From Bactericera cockerelli (taxonomy: Eukaryota > Arthropoda > Insecta > Hemiptera > Triozidae), in the NCBI GenBank assembly GCA_024516035.1, contig CM044962.1, positions 4,340,131 to 4,404,130 of the forward strand: a DNA stretch of 64,000 nucleotides, in the 5' to 3' direction. The notes below the pieces were generated by a model. That model had not been told where the DNA came from, ran no database searches, and saw nothing but the letters and a program-made list of their open reading frames with translations. Shown here piece by piece: positions 8,750-18,689 of this stretch (position 1 is its first letter; every line of letters begins with the position of its first letter). The position numbers and the translations under genes are program-made.

Positions 8750-9487
8750 AGAAGCAAAAAAACACTGCCAATTATGGACACAACACTTCCTCGTGATTGT
8801 TTCACATTGTTTACACGTGCGAATTTTGAGTTTTTATACTAAATTACATGTATCTCCAAAACGGATGAACCGATTTTCTTCAAATTTGTTTTATATGATA
8901 GAAAACCGTTTTTTCTACATTCTAGATTCTACAAAAAATTCTGTATCGGCAAGTCGTGATCCTTATTTTTTTACTTTTTTGTCCAAAATTTCGGATTTTC
9001 TTAAATATCAAAGTCAAATTATAATTAATTTAGAAATAAATATAAATAACTTAAGTAAAACAGTAATTTGCATGTTCTTACAAAATTTCATCAAAATCGG
9101 GTGTACCGTTCACGAGATATAAGCGTTTAAGTAAAAAGTTAGTGGTCAGGCGCATGGTCTCTTTCACCCAGAACCGCTAGTATGCATTCGATGAATTTAA
9201 AATGGGACCATCTACAGAATGTCTCCTAGATGTGTGCAAAATTTCATCAAAATCGGTCGAGTAGTTTCCGAGATTTGCGCGTTACAAGGAATCGTTTTAA
9301 CAGACCGACAGACAGACCGACATACCGACAGACCGACAGACGGACACAAAACCAAATTTACTCAGTAGGTTATGAAACGTCCAGAAATATGAAAAAAATT
9401 GAAATCGGAGCAAAAAAATATTTTTTTTTACAAAAACGAACACAATACTTCCGATTTCTAATATTAGAAATTTCTCGGAAGTAATAT
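8750..9487 (-). mobile_element. Hairpin-head repeat, family G, full copy 1
   Basis: One of three near-complete copies (also 24957-25704 and 30838-31720). On the plus strand it starts AAACACTGCCAATTATGGAC, passes through TTCATCAAAATCGG phrases and a (CAGACCGA)n stretch (9302-9345), and ends in an imperfect hairpin, TACTTCCGA...TCGGAAGTA (about 9447-9485), with core TTTCTAATATTAGAAA. The strand is given with the hairpin as head, to match family J. No protein is encoded; frames inside it (109 and 84 codons) are consistent with composition. Non-autonomous element of undetermined class. Confidence 0.7.
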
Positions 9488-9544
9488 TGATTTGCAGATC
9501 AATTGATAAATATAATAAAATATTATGTATTGAGCAGTCTCTGT

Positions 9545-9780
9545 GGTGGTCGTCGACTGGTGTAGGTAAATTACAAAGTTTGCAAGGTGACCTGGGTTTG
9601 AATCCCGGCTAGGTAGATTTTTTTTTTACTCTGTACTTTGGATGTCCGGTATTCTCGTGAGAAAAAAAAACAGTAGTTGCTAGTTTGAGTCAACCTCCTA
9701 TGACCGTTTAATTTCGAACGAAGTGAGTATGGTTTAACTCGATCAACATTTATTTGTCACAATCTAATTATCCATCTACC
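9545..9780 (+). mobile_element. tRNA-derived SINE, family C, copy 2
   Basis: GGTGACCTGGGTTTGAATCC CGG-type B box follows a poorly conserved A box; the body has TATTCTCGTGAGAAAAA and the tail phrases TTTCGAACGAAGTGAGTATG and CCATCTACCTATGTA, shared with 2530-2605. Confidence 0.65.
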
Positions 9781-10309
9781 TATGTATGAAACGTGATATA
9801 ATTTTGTCCGATCGAGCTGAAATTTTCAGGGTATATTCCATGGATATATGCTTGCCTATTAATTCATAATTATTAAATGTATATCTAGTACAATTTCTCA
9901 CTTCTTCTGTTTATATCTACCGATTATGCTGAAATGACACCATGTTTAGCAACTCGAAGTTAGGCAAATATATGGGTCAACATTTCTGAACACATAATAA
10001 TACTCGGCACTTTCATTTCTCTCTTTATTTTACCAAGATCGAATTGGTCATGTACGTAGGTACATAATATAATTAAAATTGTATTGTAAACAAAACCACG
10101 AAACAGAATTGTCCGTTTTTTAACGAGTTCATTACTAATTTTTCAGTACAAGGTTAAAACACTAGTTGATTATTAATGAATTATTGTTAATGGATTTTAA
10201 GATTAAATAGGTATGTTTTTTTCTTCATTATTATAAACTGGTTTAAGTCCCACAAAAGAAGCACCATTTATCACACCAACCTCATTTTAAAACGATTGTG
10301 ACCAGTTGA
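9781..10309. other. AT-rich sequence, no gene seen
   Basis: Unique AT-rich sequence; no repeat, RNA or coding feature recognised. Confidence 0.5.
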
Positions 10310-10550
10310 TTGTATTTTGGTTTTAACGTCCTGATTTGAACTAGTCAGGGAGGGTTTTACCCTCCATTCGCTGGGAATCGTTCCAGCTACCCACATTTAC
10401 CTCACCCAGCCTGGAGGGCTGTGATTCTAGACTCACGTGTTTAGAGGGGAAAAAAATATTAGAAAAGTCTGCAACAACCGGTAATGGAACTCGAAATGTC
10501 TGGACTACGGGCAGTAGTTACAACCATTACGCCACGGAGGCTGGCCACTG
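10310..10550 (-). mobile_element. SINE-like repeat, family E, copy 2
   Basis: Fuller relative of 6700-6906. The right end (minus-strand head) reads GGCCTCCGTGGCG-like, with TAATGGTTGTAACTACTGCC, a plausible tRNA-derived head; the interior holds TTTACCTCACCCAGCCTGG and GTCTAGA(C)-type sequence. Confidence 0.6.
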
Positions 10551-10639
10551 ACAGTCTAAATAAAGCATTTATTTGGATCAATACTTTTGTATTTTGAATC
10601 GTAAATTACGTAGATCTCATTCAAAATTTACAAATAACT

Positions 10640-10862
10640 ACCTACAAATACAGGGCATCCATAAAGTCTCGCCCAAGCCTGGGTTTCTCGAAAACGACTC
10701 AAAATATCAAAAAACGCTAAAACCCGTATATCTACACAGCCCCAGTCAGGCTGGAAATGGACCAACTTCAAAATCTTAAATAGAATGGTGTGTCTTGTGG
10801 AATATTGTCTAAAGGTGTCATTGAGAGAATTTTATTACAACAAATTTCAGTGAGTTACGACT
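10640..10862. other. Left flank of inverted repeat, CAGGG terminus
   Basis: ACAGGGCATCCATAAAGTCT at about 10650 resembles the terminus of a mariner-type MITE, but no matching inverted partner was found downstream. No gene. Confidence 0.35.
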
Positions 10863-11228
10863 TGCCGTTCTTGAGATACAGGGTCGGACGTCCTGCGTAT
10901 CCATATATTTTGACGTATAACTTGTTAACCGTAAATTATAGAAAAATGAAATTTGTCGATAAAAACTCCTTATGGCAAGACCTGTCGAACAATTTATAAC
11001 TCGACATACACTCTTGATGTTAGTTTCTGGTCGGTTTCGTCAGGGAGCCGGACGAACAAAAAAAAAATTATCGAAAAAACAAATCAAGTTTTAACTTGTT
11101 CGAAAGGTTTTACCACAAGGAGATATTATCAACAGACTTCATTTTTCTGGAATTTACGGTTAACGAGTTATACGTCAAAATATATGGATATTAGGCAGGA
11201 CGTCCGACCCTGTATCTCAAGAACGGCA
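10863..11228. repeat. Inverted repeat with ~130-bp arms
   Basis: Left arm 10863-10992 (TGCCGTTCTTGAGATACAGG, GTCGGACGTCCTG, CCATATATTTTGACGTATAA, AATTTGTCGATAA) pairs with right arm about 11097-11228 at roughly 85% identity by eye, around a ~100-bp spacer. Apart from palindromic architecture nothing identifies its class. Confidence 0.75.
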
Positions 11229-11383
11229 CTAGTTCAATATAAATTACCCAACATTATATATGATAGTCTTATAATATTACTGCGTATCACAAAAACCTTA
11301 AAATAAAAGTCTTTTTTCTTTTATCTGTTGATTACTTTCTATTTCATCTATCAGAGGATTTCATCTAAATCAAAAAGTAGTGA

Positions 11384-11900
11384 TATCCCCCAAAAAACAC
11401 TACGTGTAAAAATAGTCGTCAAGTGTTGGAATGATTAAAAAGAACTGATATCAAAAACGTCAATTTTCTATGTGTTGAAGGAATTATTTTTCACGTAATA
11501 AGTCTCTTGATAATTCAACCAAAATAATAGCCCCACAACAACAATACACCTTTGAGCAAACTTCGATTTGGTAATTTGAGAATTTAACCAAAAAATAGCC
11601 ACACAACAAAACAATGCTCTTGTAAGAACAATGGTTCTGTAATTATGCAACATTGTTCTTACAAGAGCATTGTTTTGTTGTGTGGCTTTTTTTTGGTTAA
11701 ATTCTCAAATTACCAAATCGAAGTTTGCTCAAAGGTGTATTGTTGTTGTGAGGCTATTATTTTGGTTGAATTATCAAGAGACTTATTACGTGAAAAATAA
11801 TTCCTTCAACACATAGAAAATTGACGTTTTTGATATCAGTTCTTTTTAATCATTCCAACACTTGACGACTATTTTTACACGTAGTGTTTTTTGGGGGATA
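11384..11900. repeat. Near-perfect palindrome, 250-bp arms, 17-nt loop
   Basis: Left arm 11384-11633 starts TATCCCCCAAAAAACACTAC and ends GTAAGAACAATG; right arm 11651-11900 is its reverse complement with only about two mismatches by eye (near 11532 and 11597). The loop is 11634-11650. If read as a TA-flanked element, the ends are TCCCCC...GGGGGA. Such arms imply recent origin or ongoing gene conversion. A transcript would fold into a very long hairpin RNA. Short frames here (11468-11653) are arm readthrough. Confidence 0.9.
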
Positions 11901-12160
11901 CAGAGATACACAAACAACTTGAGATATAAATACACAGATATATGTTACAAACGACTTGAGATATATCTATGTAAATATATACAGATATATAAATTGACTT
12001 GTGATGTATGGCAGTCAGCTTCCAAGTTGTCGAGATTGATGGAAAGATTACGAGGGGGGAGGGAACAGGGACTGCTGGGATGGAAAATGAATGATTCGCT
12101 GAAAAATGACGAAAAACAGAATGGAATCTTTGCTTACTCCTTCACTGCGTCTTCAGTGCC
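11901..12160. other. Sequence flanking the palindrome, no gene
   Basis: CAAACAACTTGAGATATAAA recurs within the flank and matches 7597. The rest, to 12160, looks unique; the frame 11862-12239 shows no domain. Confidence 0.45.
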
Positions 12161-12352
12161 TTACATACTGACTTATTTACTTACTTACTTGCCTACTTAC
12201 TCACTTACTCACTCACTTAATTACCTGCTTACTCACTAACTTACCTACTTACTGACTTAATTACCTGCTTACTCACTAACTTACCTACTTACTGACTTTA
12301 CTTGCATACTGACTCACTTACTTATGACTTACTTAGCTACTAACTTCCTTAC
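12160..12352 (+). repeat. Degenerate (TTAC)n tetranucleotide repeat
   Basis: CTTACTTACTTGCCTACTTA and similar. A ~46-bp block, ACTTAATTACCTGCTTACTC..., is duplicated at about 12215 and 12257. Confidence 0.85.
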
Positions 12353-12458
12353 TCTTCTTAGCAACTACAAGTTTCAGTACGTTTAGCCAGAATCCAGATG
12401 TTACAGAGAACAGGTCATAATAAAATTTAAAAAAAGTTATCCCATCAACTACTTTACC

Positions 12459-12553
12459 TCGCTTTACTATAAATCTACGCTGAAACCGGGACTTGAACCA
12501 CCGAACTCCGAGTTACGAGTCCGCCGCCTTTTCGATCAAGCTACTGAGGTCGA
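12459..12553 (-). mobile_element. tRNA-derived SINE, family B
   Basis: Minus strand: CTCAGTAGCTTGATCGAAAA, GGTTCAAGTCCCGG (B box), TTTCAGCGTAGATTTATAG. Lacks the distal tail. Confidence 0.75.
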
Positions 12554-12640
12554 TAGTAGAGAGACCAGTTCTTAGCAGCAACAACTATTTGTTTCCAGGT
12601 CTAGTCATTTTACCTTCATTCATTTATTTTTATTTCATTT

Positions 12641-12825
12641 TATCATTGGGTTGGGTGGAAGAGATTATCACAGGCAATAACCCCGCCCTTTAATTTTTTT
12701 GTTTTTCATCTTTTTTTTCTTGTTTACTGTTCAGAATTATCATTTTATCATTACTTGTTCGAATATTTATTATGTCTTATTTAATAGAGTATTCAATTAT
12801 AAAACATCATTTCAACACAAGAAAA
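12641..12825 (+). mobile_element. Non-LTR-type 3' end with conserved stem-loop, copy 1
   Basis: GGGTTGGGTGGAAGAGATT followed by ATCACAGGCAATAACCCCGC. The same block is found at 56615 and, reversed, at 31635-31690. A purine stem-loop before a T-rich 3' UTR resembles the 3' ends of some insect non-LTR elements and derived SINEs; family assignment is inference. Confidence 0.5.
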
Positions 12826-12829
12826 TCCG

Positions 12830-13515
12830 ACACTAACAGAGAGAGAGAGAAAGGGATAGAAGAGGAAGAGCGCGAGAAAGAGAGAAAAAGAAAAACTTTT
12901 TTTCCCTTAAGTAAATAAATAAGAAACAGAAAATAAACGTGACTTCTGTAAGCGCGACTTTCATTCGACAGCCTCCCCCCCCCCCCCCCCTCCCTCTCCC
13001 TCTGCCGATATATATCTCCAAAAGTCTCTCTCTCGAAGAAGAAACTCAGAAGTCATTCCGCCCGAAATATATCATCGGGGGAAGAGGGATGGGGAGGGAA
13101 GGGGGGAGAACGAAAAGAGAGAGAGAGAGAAATAAAGGAGAAGGTAGAAAAAAGAGCGAGAGAGACAGAGAGAGAGTGGTGGAGAAAGAGAAGGAAAGGA
13201 CGGAAAAAACAGAGTAGCAAAGGAGTGTGATAGGAGAAAGACGAAGAGAGAAAATGATAAGAAAAGAGAAAGAAGAGTTGAGAAAGAAAAAGGTTGAGGG
13301 AGATATTGAGAAGAAGAAGGAAGAAAGAAAAGAGAGAAATATAGGGGGGGGGGGGGGGGTGAAAAAGCGAAAGGTATATAAAAGGAAGGAAGAAAGATTT
13401 CTAAGAAAGGTGGGGGAGAAGATAAAGAGGAATAGAGGGAAAAAGAGATGAAGAAAGATTACTTAGAGATGGGAGGAGGAAAAGAAAAGGGAGAGAAAGA
13501 AAAAAGTTCAAAAAT
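12830..13515. repeat. GA-rich low-complexity block
   Basis: Purine-rich plus strand (GAGAGA, GGAGAA, AAGAAG) with poly-C at 12977-12990 and poly-G at 13346-13358. The 62-92-codon frames here are highly charged and compositional. Confidence 0.8.
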
Positions 13516-13720
13516 GGGTGAAAAATTATTTCCACTAAGGAATCCCTAAGAGAAGAAGTAACGAATAGCTTTATCATTCATCAGGAAATTTCGTTACTTT
13601 AGTTCGTGATTTAGAATTCAGCATTATTTATTATTATTGAATTCCTTGTGATGAATAATATATTTAAAAATAAAAAGGTAAATATTTAGAAGTATAATAT
13701 TAAAGCAAGCAAGAAGAATT
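13516..13720. other. AT-rich spacer, nothing recognised
   Basis: Short AT-rich sequence without features. Confidence 0.5.
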
Positions 13721-13721
13721 A

Positions 13722-13797
13722 TCGGAGCAAAAAAATGTTTTGTTTTACGAAAACAATACTTCTGATTTCTAATATTAGAAATTTCTCGGGAGTAATG
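13722..13797 (-). mobile_element. Family G hairpin-head fragment
   Basis: GGAGCAAAAAAATGTTTTG to TTTCTCGGGAGTAATG; only the ~75-bp head of the family G repeat remains. Confidence 0.7.
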
Positions 13798-13844
13798 GTG
13801 AAGTTCAATTTACTACAGTCGAATCTGGGTTCTGGATATAAGAA

Positions 13845-14230
13845 AAATGGATATAAGAGATAAAATTTCCTTATCCCCCGAAAAGAAGCCACATTCCGCC
13901 ACTGGTGACTCAACGGTAACAGATAGCTATAAATCAGTGCCAAATTCATAATCAGCACTTAAAACCACTGGATTTGATATGTCACAACCCCCATCTAAGA
14001 TGAATTACAAAAAAGTTAGTCAAAGCGCGGCGGGTCCCTTCAAAATACCGGTTAATTCGGGGCCAAGGTCAAAAAGTTGAAGATATCGAAAAAATGATGG
14101 GAATAGACCCCTATTATTTTTTTATTGTAACTAAAAGTTGTTCTTATAAATTTGTCGTACATTTTATGGTTTAGCCACAACAGTAACAAATTCACCCTTC
14201 ACCCTTGCCACCCTTGTATTCAGGTTCAAA
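13845..14230 (-). mobile_element. Hairpin-head repeat, family J, partial copy
   Basis: In reverse it matches the distal part of 54279-54902: TTCCTTATCCCCCGAAAAGA, CCGCCACTGGTGACTCAACG, GGATTTGATATGTCACAACC, AAAAAGTTAGTC, ATGGGAATAGACCCCTATTA. The hairpin head is missing. Confidence 0.7.
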
Positions 14231-14660
14231 AGTATAAAGCTATATAAGGCAACCTAATGGGTCATATAATATATTTATTATTGAATTCGAAGTCAAGATG
14301 GTCAGTATTCACTGTAATTATCTATGCTACTCTTGACTCTTGTTATTCATTAATTAAATTAAGAGTATTTTTCAATATCAATTCAAAATTTGTTAAAAAA
14401 AAAAATAAAAAAAAATGGATCAAATCAGCTTATTCGTGCCTCTTATTTGATAAACCCTACATTTCCTTCAAGATACCTTGGAGATAGAGAACTATGCACG
14501 ACAAAGTTCTGAAGTAATATCGCAAATTAGACATAAATGGAAAGAAAAGAAATATACAAGATACAAAAAGGATCATTCGCATTGAAAATCTTATTAATTA
14601 GGTAAAAATATTTTGAAAAACGAGCCGGAAATATTTTTTTATACATGGGAGAGTTTCTGG
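14231..14660. other. AT-rich sequence, no gene seen
   Basis: Unique AT-rich sequence, ending in a short GA/G-rich tract at 14663-14710. Nothing recognised. Confidence 0.5.
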
Positions 14661-14808
14661 TACAGTGGAGAGAGGGAGGGAGGGGGGGGGGAGGAGAGAG
14701 AGAGAGAAGGTGAGTTTTTCTCTTTTCTTCAAGATGACAGAAAAAAACTTCGAGAGAAAATCTTGTAAAATGTGCTCAAAATTAGGAGAAAATTTTTTAA
14801 TCCTGGTA

Positions 14809-15185
14809 ATGGGGCGCATTGTGAGGATGGGGCGCATTGTAGGGGATGGGGCGCGTTGTAGGGGATGGCGCGCATTTTAGGGGATGGGGCGCATTGTAGG
14901 GGATGGGGCGCATTGTAGGGGATGGGGCGCATTGTAGGGGATGGGGCGCATTGTAGGGGATGGGGCGCATTGTAGGGGATGGGGCGCGTTGTAGGGGATG
15001 GGGCGCGTTGTAGGGAATGGGGCGCGTTGTAGGGGATGGGGCGCGTTGTAGGGGATGGGGCGCGTTGTAGGGAATGGGGCGCGTTGTAGGGGATGGGGCG
15101 CGTTGTAGGGGATGGGGCGCGTTGTAGGGGATGGGGCGTGTTGTAGGGGATGGGGCGCGTTGTAGGGGATGGGGCGCGTTGTAGG
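14809..15185 (+). repeat. GC-rich minisatellite, 19-bp unit, ~20 copies
   Basis: Unit ATGGGGCGCATTGTAGGGG, with GCGCATT in the first third and mostly GCGCGTT later. The array is exceptionally regular in length and the only clearly GC-rich block nearby. The unit length is not a multiple of three, so the 150-codon minus-strand frame through it cycles through all frames and is not a gene. Confidence 0.95.
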
Positions 15186-15219
15186 TTATGTCGGTGAGGT
15201 CGAGAAAATTAGAAAGATA

Positions 15220-15290
15220 TACAGGGTGTTCCACACTCGCGCTGGACACCCTTCACCCCCCAGAGCGAGTGTGGAACCGGTCATTGTATG
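15220..15290. repeat. Short hairpin after a CAGGGTG-type terminus
   Basis: TACAGGGTGTTCCACACTCG at 15221 opens a stem; about 17 of 19 bases (GTTCCACACTCGCGCTGG region) pair with CCAGAGCGAGTGTGGAACC at 15261-15279. It resembles a remnant of a TA-flanked mariner-type MITE. Confidence 0.55.
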
Positions 15291-15848
15291 GAAAAAAGAC
15301 AATCACAAAAATTGTTGCCACCCTGAAAATGGTTGGCGTTAAGAAGTAGACCCTTCCTAACGGGTGTAAGATATGAAAGGAGGGTTTTACCAGAACCTAA
15401 AGACCTCAACAAGGAAGAAGCACCGAATATTCCTAATTGTATTAAAAATAATAATTATTATTCAGTTCATTTTTCAATGTTTTCATTCACGGGAAATATT
15501 AAATTTTATTAAAAATAATTATAAATACTCAGGTAATCCAGGAAAAATTAAGTAATAATATGAAAAAGTACACCACTCAGTTCGAGACGATATTGCTTTA
15601 ATATTCCATTGGAAAGCAAAAAATCAAAGGAAAAAGCACATTACTGCAAACTACCGTACAAAGGGGGAGGGGATGATGAGGAAATAAAAAATAAGACGAA
15701 GAAGAAAAGGGGAGAGCTGGACAGGAACATTTTTTTTTCGAGATTTTTTTTCGTACTCATAAAATCTTGATCAAGAGAAAATGAATGGAAATGAAGTAAA
15801 GCATAAACAGAGGGAGAAACGCATGTACCGAAAATAAGTTATACTTTA
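15291..15848. other. AT-rich sequence, no gene seen
   Basis: No coding or RNA feature; a short GA-rich stretch lies at 15660-15720. Confidence 0.5.
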
Positions 15849-15849
15849 C

Positions 15850-15985
15850 ATTTGTGTTAATCGCATTCGTGATGTCACATCAACTACTCAGACTCGCATT
15901 ACTGATTCCACGCTGAAACCGGTACTTGAACCGCCGACCTCCAGGTTACAAGTCCGCCGCCTCGTCGATCAAGCTCATGAGGTCA
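15850..15985 (-). mobile_element. tRNA-derived SINE, family B, near full length
   Basis: Minus strand: A-box region TGATCGACGAGGCGG, block TTGTAACCTGGAGGTCGG, B box GGTTCAAGTACC, then the tail AGTTGATGTGACATCACGAA and TTAACACAAATG. The tail with a TGATATCACGAAAGTGATTA-like palindrome is shared with the copies at 27517, 29930, 58960 and 62699. Confidence 0.8.
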
Positions 15986-16177
15986 GTTATGTAACGAAAA
16001 TATCATGGACAATAATTATATCAGCGTTCCCGTAACGATATTTGATTCCCATCCTGTATGCCTGGAGGCAAAAAATACAGAAGTATTCCGTTTTGATAGA
16101 TTCACAATATCAAAGACTTCCTTCCACCACCCGAGGAACATATTGTCCTCGGGATGTTGTGATCCTGTTCTCCCACT

Positions 16178-16790
16178 GTCCAGTCCACCTCCTCCTCCTC
16201 CTTCTCTTCCTCTTTCTCCTCCTCCTCCTTCTCTTCTTCCTCTTCCTCCTTCTCCTCCTCCTTCTTTTCCTCCTCCTCCCCCTCCTCCTGCTTTTCTTCC
16301 TCCTCCTCCTCCTTCTTTTCCTCCTCCTCCCCCTCCTCCTGCTTTTCTTCCTCCTCCTCCTTCTCTTCCTCCTTCTCTTCTTCCTCTTCCTCCTTCTCCT
16401 CCTCCTTCTTTTCCTCCTCCTCCTTATCTTCCTCCTCCTCCTTCTCTTCCTCCTCCTTCTCTTCCTCCTCCTTCTCCCCAACTCCCCCTCCTCCACCTCC
16501 AACTCTTCTACCTTCTCCCCTAGCTCTTCTTCCTCCTCTTTCTCCCCCAACTCTTCCTCCTCCTCCTTCTCCTCCTCTCCCAGAGGGTGGGGGGGAGAGG
16601 GGGAGAGGAGTGAAGCAGTGAGATATTAGGGGATGCATTGTTGCATCTCTGACGGAAATTACGAATGCAGGAGGCTATTGAGTTGAGCGAGAGGGGGGGG
16701 GAGAAATAGAGAGAGAGAGGGAGAGAGAGGGAGAGGCAGAGAGAGAGGGAGAGAGAGAGGCAGAGAGAGGGGGTGGCAAGAAAAGAGTCG
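16178..16790. repeat. (CTC/CTT)n then (GA)n low-complexity block
   Basis: Plus strand pyrimidine-only from about 16187 to 16580 with CCTCCTCCTTCTCTTCCT-type units, then G-rich/GA-rich to 16775. Three overlapping frames of 146-195 codons on both strands result from absence of stop triplets, not coding. Confidence 0.9.
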
Positions 16791-16964
16791 AGGGTGCTGG
16801 AATAAATGATATTGACCTTTTATCAAGGGTAGGGGGCGGGAGGTTTCTTTTTGAAGTAGGGTCTCAAGACAAGAGGAGTTGGAACAGGAGATTTTGAATT
16901 AAAAAAAATATTTGAAATTAAATTTGAATTGAAAAAATCCAGCGGAACCTACACATTGGAACAT
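16791..16964. other. Spacer, nothing recognised
   Basis: Purine-leaning spacer without a recognised element. Confidence 0.5.
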
Positions 16965-17065
16965 TAATGCTGTAGCGATCACTGAAGTTAAACAACGTCC
17001 GGCATGGTGAGGACATGGCTTCTAGTGTTGTGTGAGGTTCCAGTTAATCTGAGTAGCTGCCTCGC
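16965..17065 (+). mobile_element. 5S rRNA-derived SINE, copy 3
   Basis: GATCACTGAAGTTAAACAAC then GTCCGGCATGGTGAGGACAT: the 5S A-box block is well kept, the C box (GGATGGGTGAC) is eroded. The end CTGAGTAGCTGCCTC parallels GATATGAGTAGCTGATT of the 38655 copy. Confidence 0.65.
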
Positions 17066-17399
17066 TTATTTGGTGAATATAACTTACTTTCAGCCTATTG
17101 TGACAACGAATCTATTGAACTTTAACTTCTTTATTACTTTCTATTTTCTATAAGGTATGGACGGTATTGTAATCGGTCACTTTTTAACATTTCCATTTAT
17201 TTGACAAAGATACAATTATTACAATAAAAAAAACAATACTTCCAATTTCTAATGTAAGAAATTTCTCGGAAGTAATAGAAGGGTATACCCGTCTTCAAAG
17301 TAGAAAACTGTGAAGAAGATTGTCAACTTGAAAGATGAATGTAGAACAGGACAAAATTGTTTTGTTTCATTCAGGGCATTCTCTACCACTTAACCGCAA
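17066..17399. other. AT-rich spacer with a family G fragment
   Basis: Positions 17228-17276 (AACAATACTTCCAATTTC to TCTCGGAAGTAAT) are a ~49-bp head fragment of the family G repeat. The rest is unannotated. Confidence 0.55.
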
Positions 17400-18055
17400 G
17401 GGAGAAAAGTGATAAGAGAAGTAGGAAGAAAAAGAGGGGGAGAAGAAAGAGAGGAGGAAAAAAAGAATAAGGAGGATGATGAGAAGGAGAAAGAGGAAGA
17501 GAAGGAAAATAATAGGGAGGATGATGAGAAGAAAGAGGAGGAAGAGATAGAGGGGGAGGAGGAGGAGAAAGAGGAAGAGAAGGAAAATGATAGGGAGGAT
17601 GAGAAGAAGGAGGAGGACGAGGAGGAAGAATTAGAGGGGGAGGAGGAGGAGAAAGAGGAAGAGATAGAAAAAAATAGGGAGGATGATGAGATGAAAGAGG
17701 AGGACGAGGAGGAAAAGATAGAGGGGGAGGAGGAGGAGAAAGAGGAAGAGAAGGAAAATGATATGGAGGATGATGAGATGAAAGAGGATGACGAGGAGAA
17801 AGAGATAGAGGGGGAGGGGGAGGAGGAGGAGGAGAAAGAGGAGGACGAGGAGGAAGAGAAAGAGGAGGAGGAGGAGGAAAAAGAAGAAGAGAAAGAAAAT
17901 GAAAGGGAGGATGAGAAGAAGGAGGAGGACGAGGAGGAAGAATCAGATCGGGAGGAGGAGGAGAAAGAGGAAGAGATAGAAAAAAATAGGGAGAATGATG
18001 AGATGAAAGAGGAGGACGAGGAGGAAAAGATAGAGGGGGAGGAGGAGGAGAAAGA
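17400..18055 (+). repeat. Purine-rich minisatellite, ~84-bp period, left part
   Basis: Units containing GAGGAGGAGAAAGAGGAAGA, (GATA or AAGG)AAAATGATAGGG, and GATGATGAGATGAAAGAGG repeat at about 80-90-bp intervals (for example 17568, 17651, 17739). The array continues at 21506, showing that the retrotransposon between was inserted into it. The 218-codon acidic frame and the 269-codon proline-rich minus frame are compositional. Confidence 0.85.
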
Positions 18056-18071
18056 TTTGATTTGATTTGAT

Positions 18072-18689
18072 AATAATATAAATTGTTGTATTGGTTTTTT
18101 TTTACATCATATAATTCCCCTAAGCTAAGAGCTAACTTATAATGGGGAATCTCTCTTCCCAAAATATCTATAAAAAATACAATAGATAACATAGATTACA
18201 GATAACTACATATTTATAGGTGCTATTTTATCATCGTAATTTTGTTATTGCATTAATTGTATAGCCAGTCTTATACCTACTCATAATCTAATGGTGTAAG
18301 TTATGAAAATATGTTTTCTAATAGTAAAACCAGTAGAATAGAACTTGCATAATGTATAACAAAAAGTCGCCCGCATCAACCTCAACCAATACAGGCCACT
18401 CCCGCGTCATACAACATACTAATCATTTTATAATAATCTTGCTAGTTTTAAAATAATCATCTACTTATGATAAAAGATACTAAAGTAGTGTAACTATATG
18501 TTTACATATGATATGAAATTCTTTGCAACTAATTAGGTAATACCTACCAGTATAAAATACCTCAATATGTAATAAATCCATTATAATGTATTACATACAT
18601 TATATTGTATAGGCAAAATTAAGAAGTTCAATGATATTTTTATCCTGTTTTTATACCACACAGTTATAATTTTAATATTAAATAGCTGT
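18072..18689 (-). other. 3' UTR of the retrotransposon
   Basis: AT-rich ~620-bp stretch between the RT stop codon and the (TCAAA)n tail. No frame of interest, and no obvious canonical polyadenylation signal; the simple-repeat tail replaces poly(A). Confidence 0.7.

Noticed and set aside
8793..9122. 109-codon frame in the family G repeat as a conserved gene
   Set aside because: The related frame in 24957-25704 starts and ends differently and the third copy does not keep it, so selection on a protein is not supported.
14797..15249. 150-codon periodic minus frame
   Set aside because: Translation of the 19-bp minisatellite; the unit is not a multiple of three.
16005..16638. Several overlapping long frames on both strands
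   Set aside because: Low-complexity (CTC)n/(GAG)n sequence without stops; four frames open at once argues against coding.
17383..18192. 269-codon proline-rich minus frame and 218-codon acidic plus frame
   Set aside because: Both are readings of the ~84-bp purine minisatellite; composition and repetition explain them fully.
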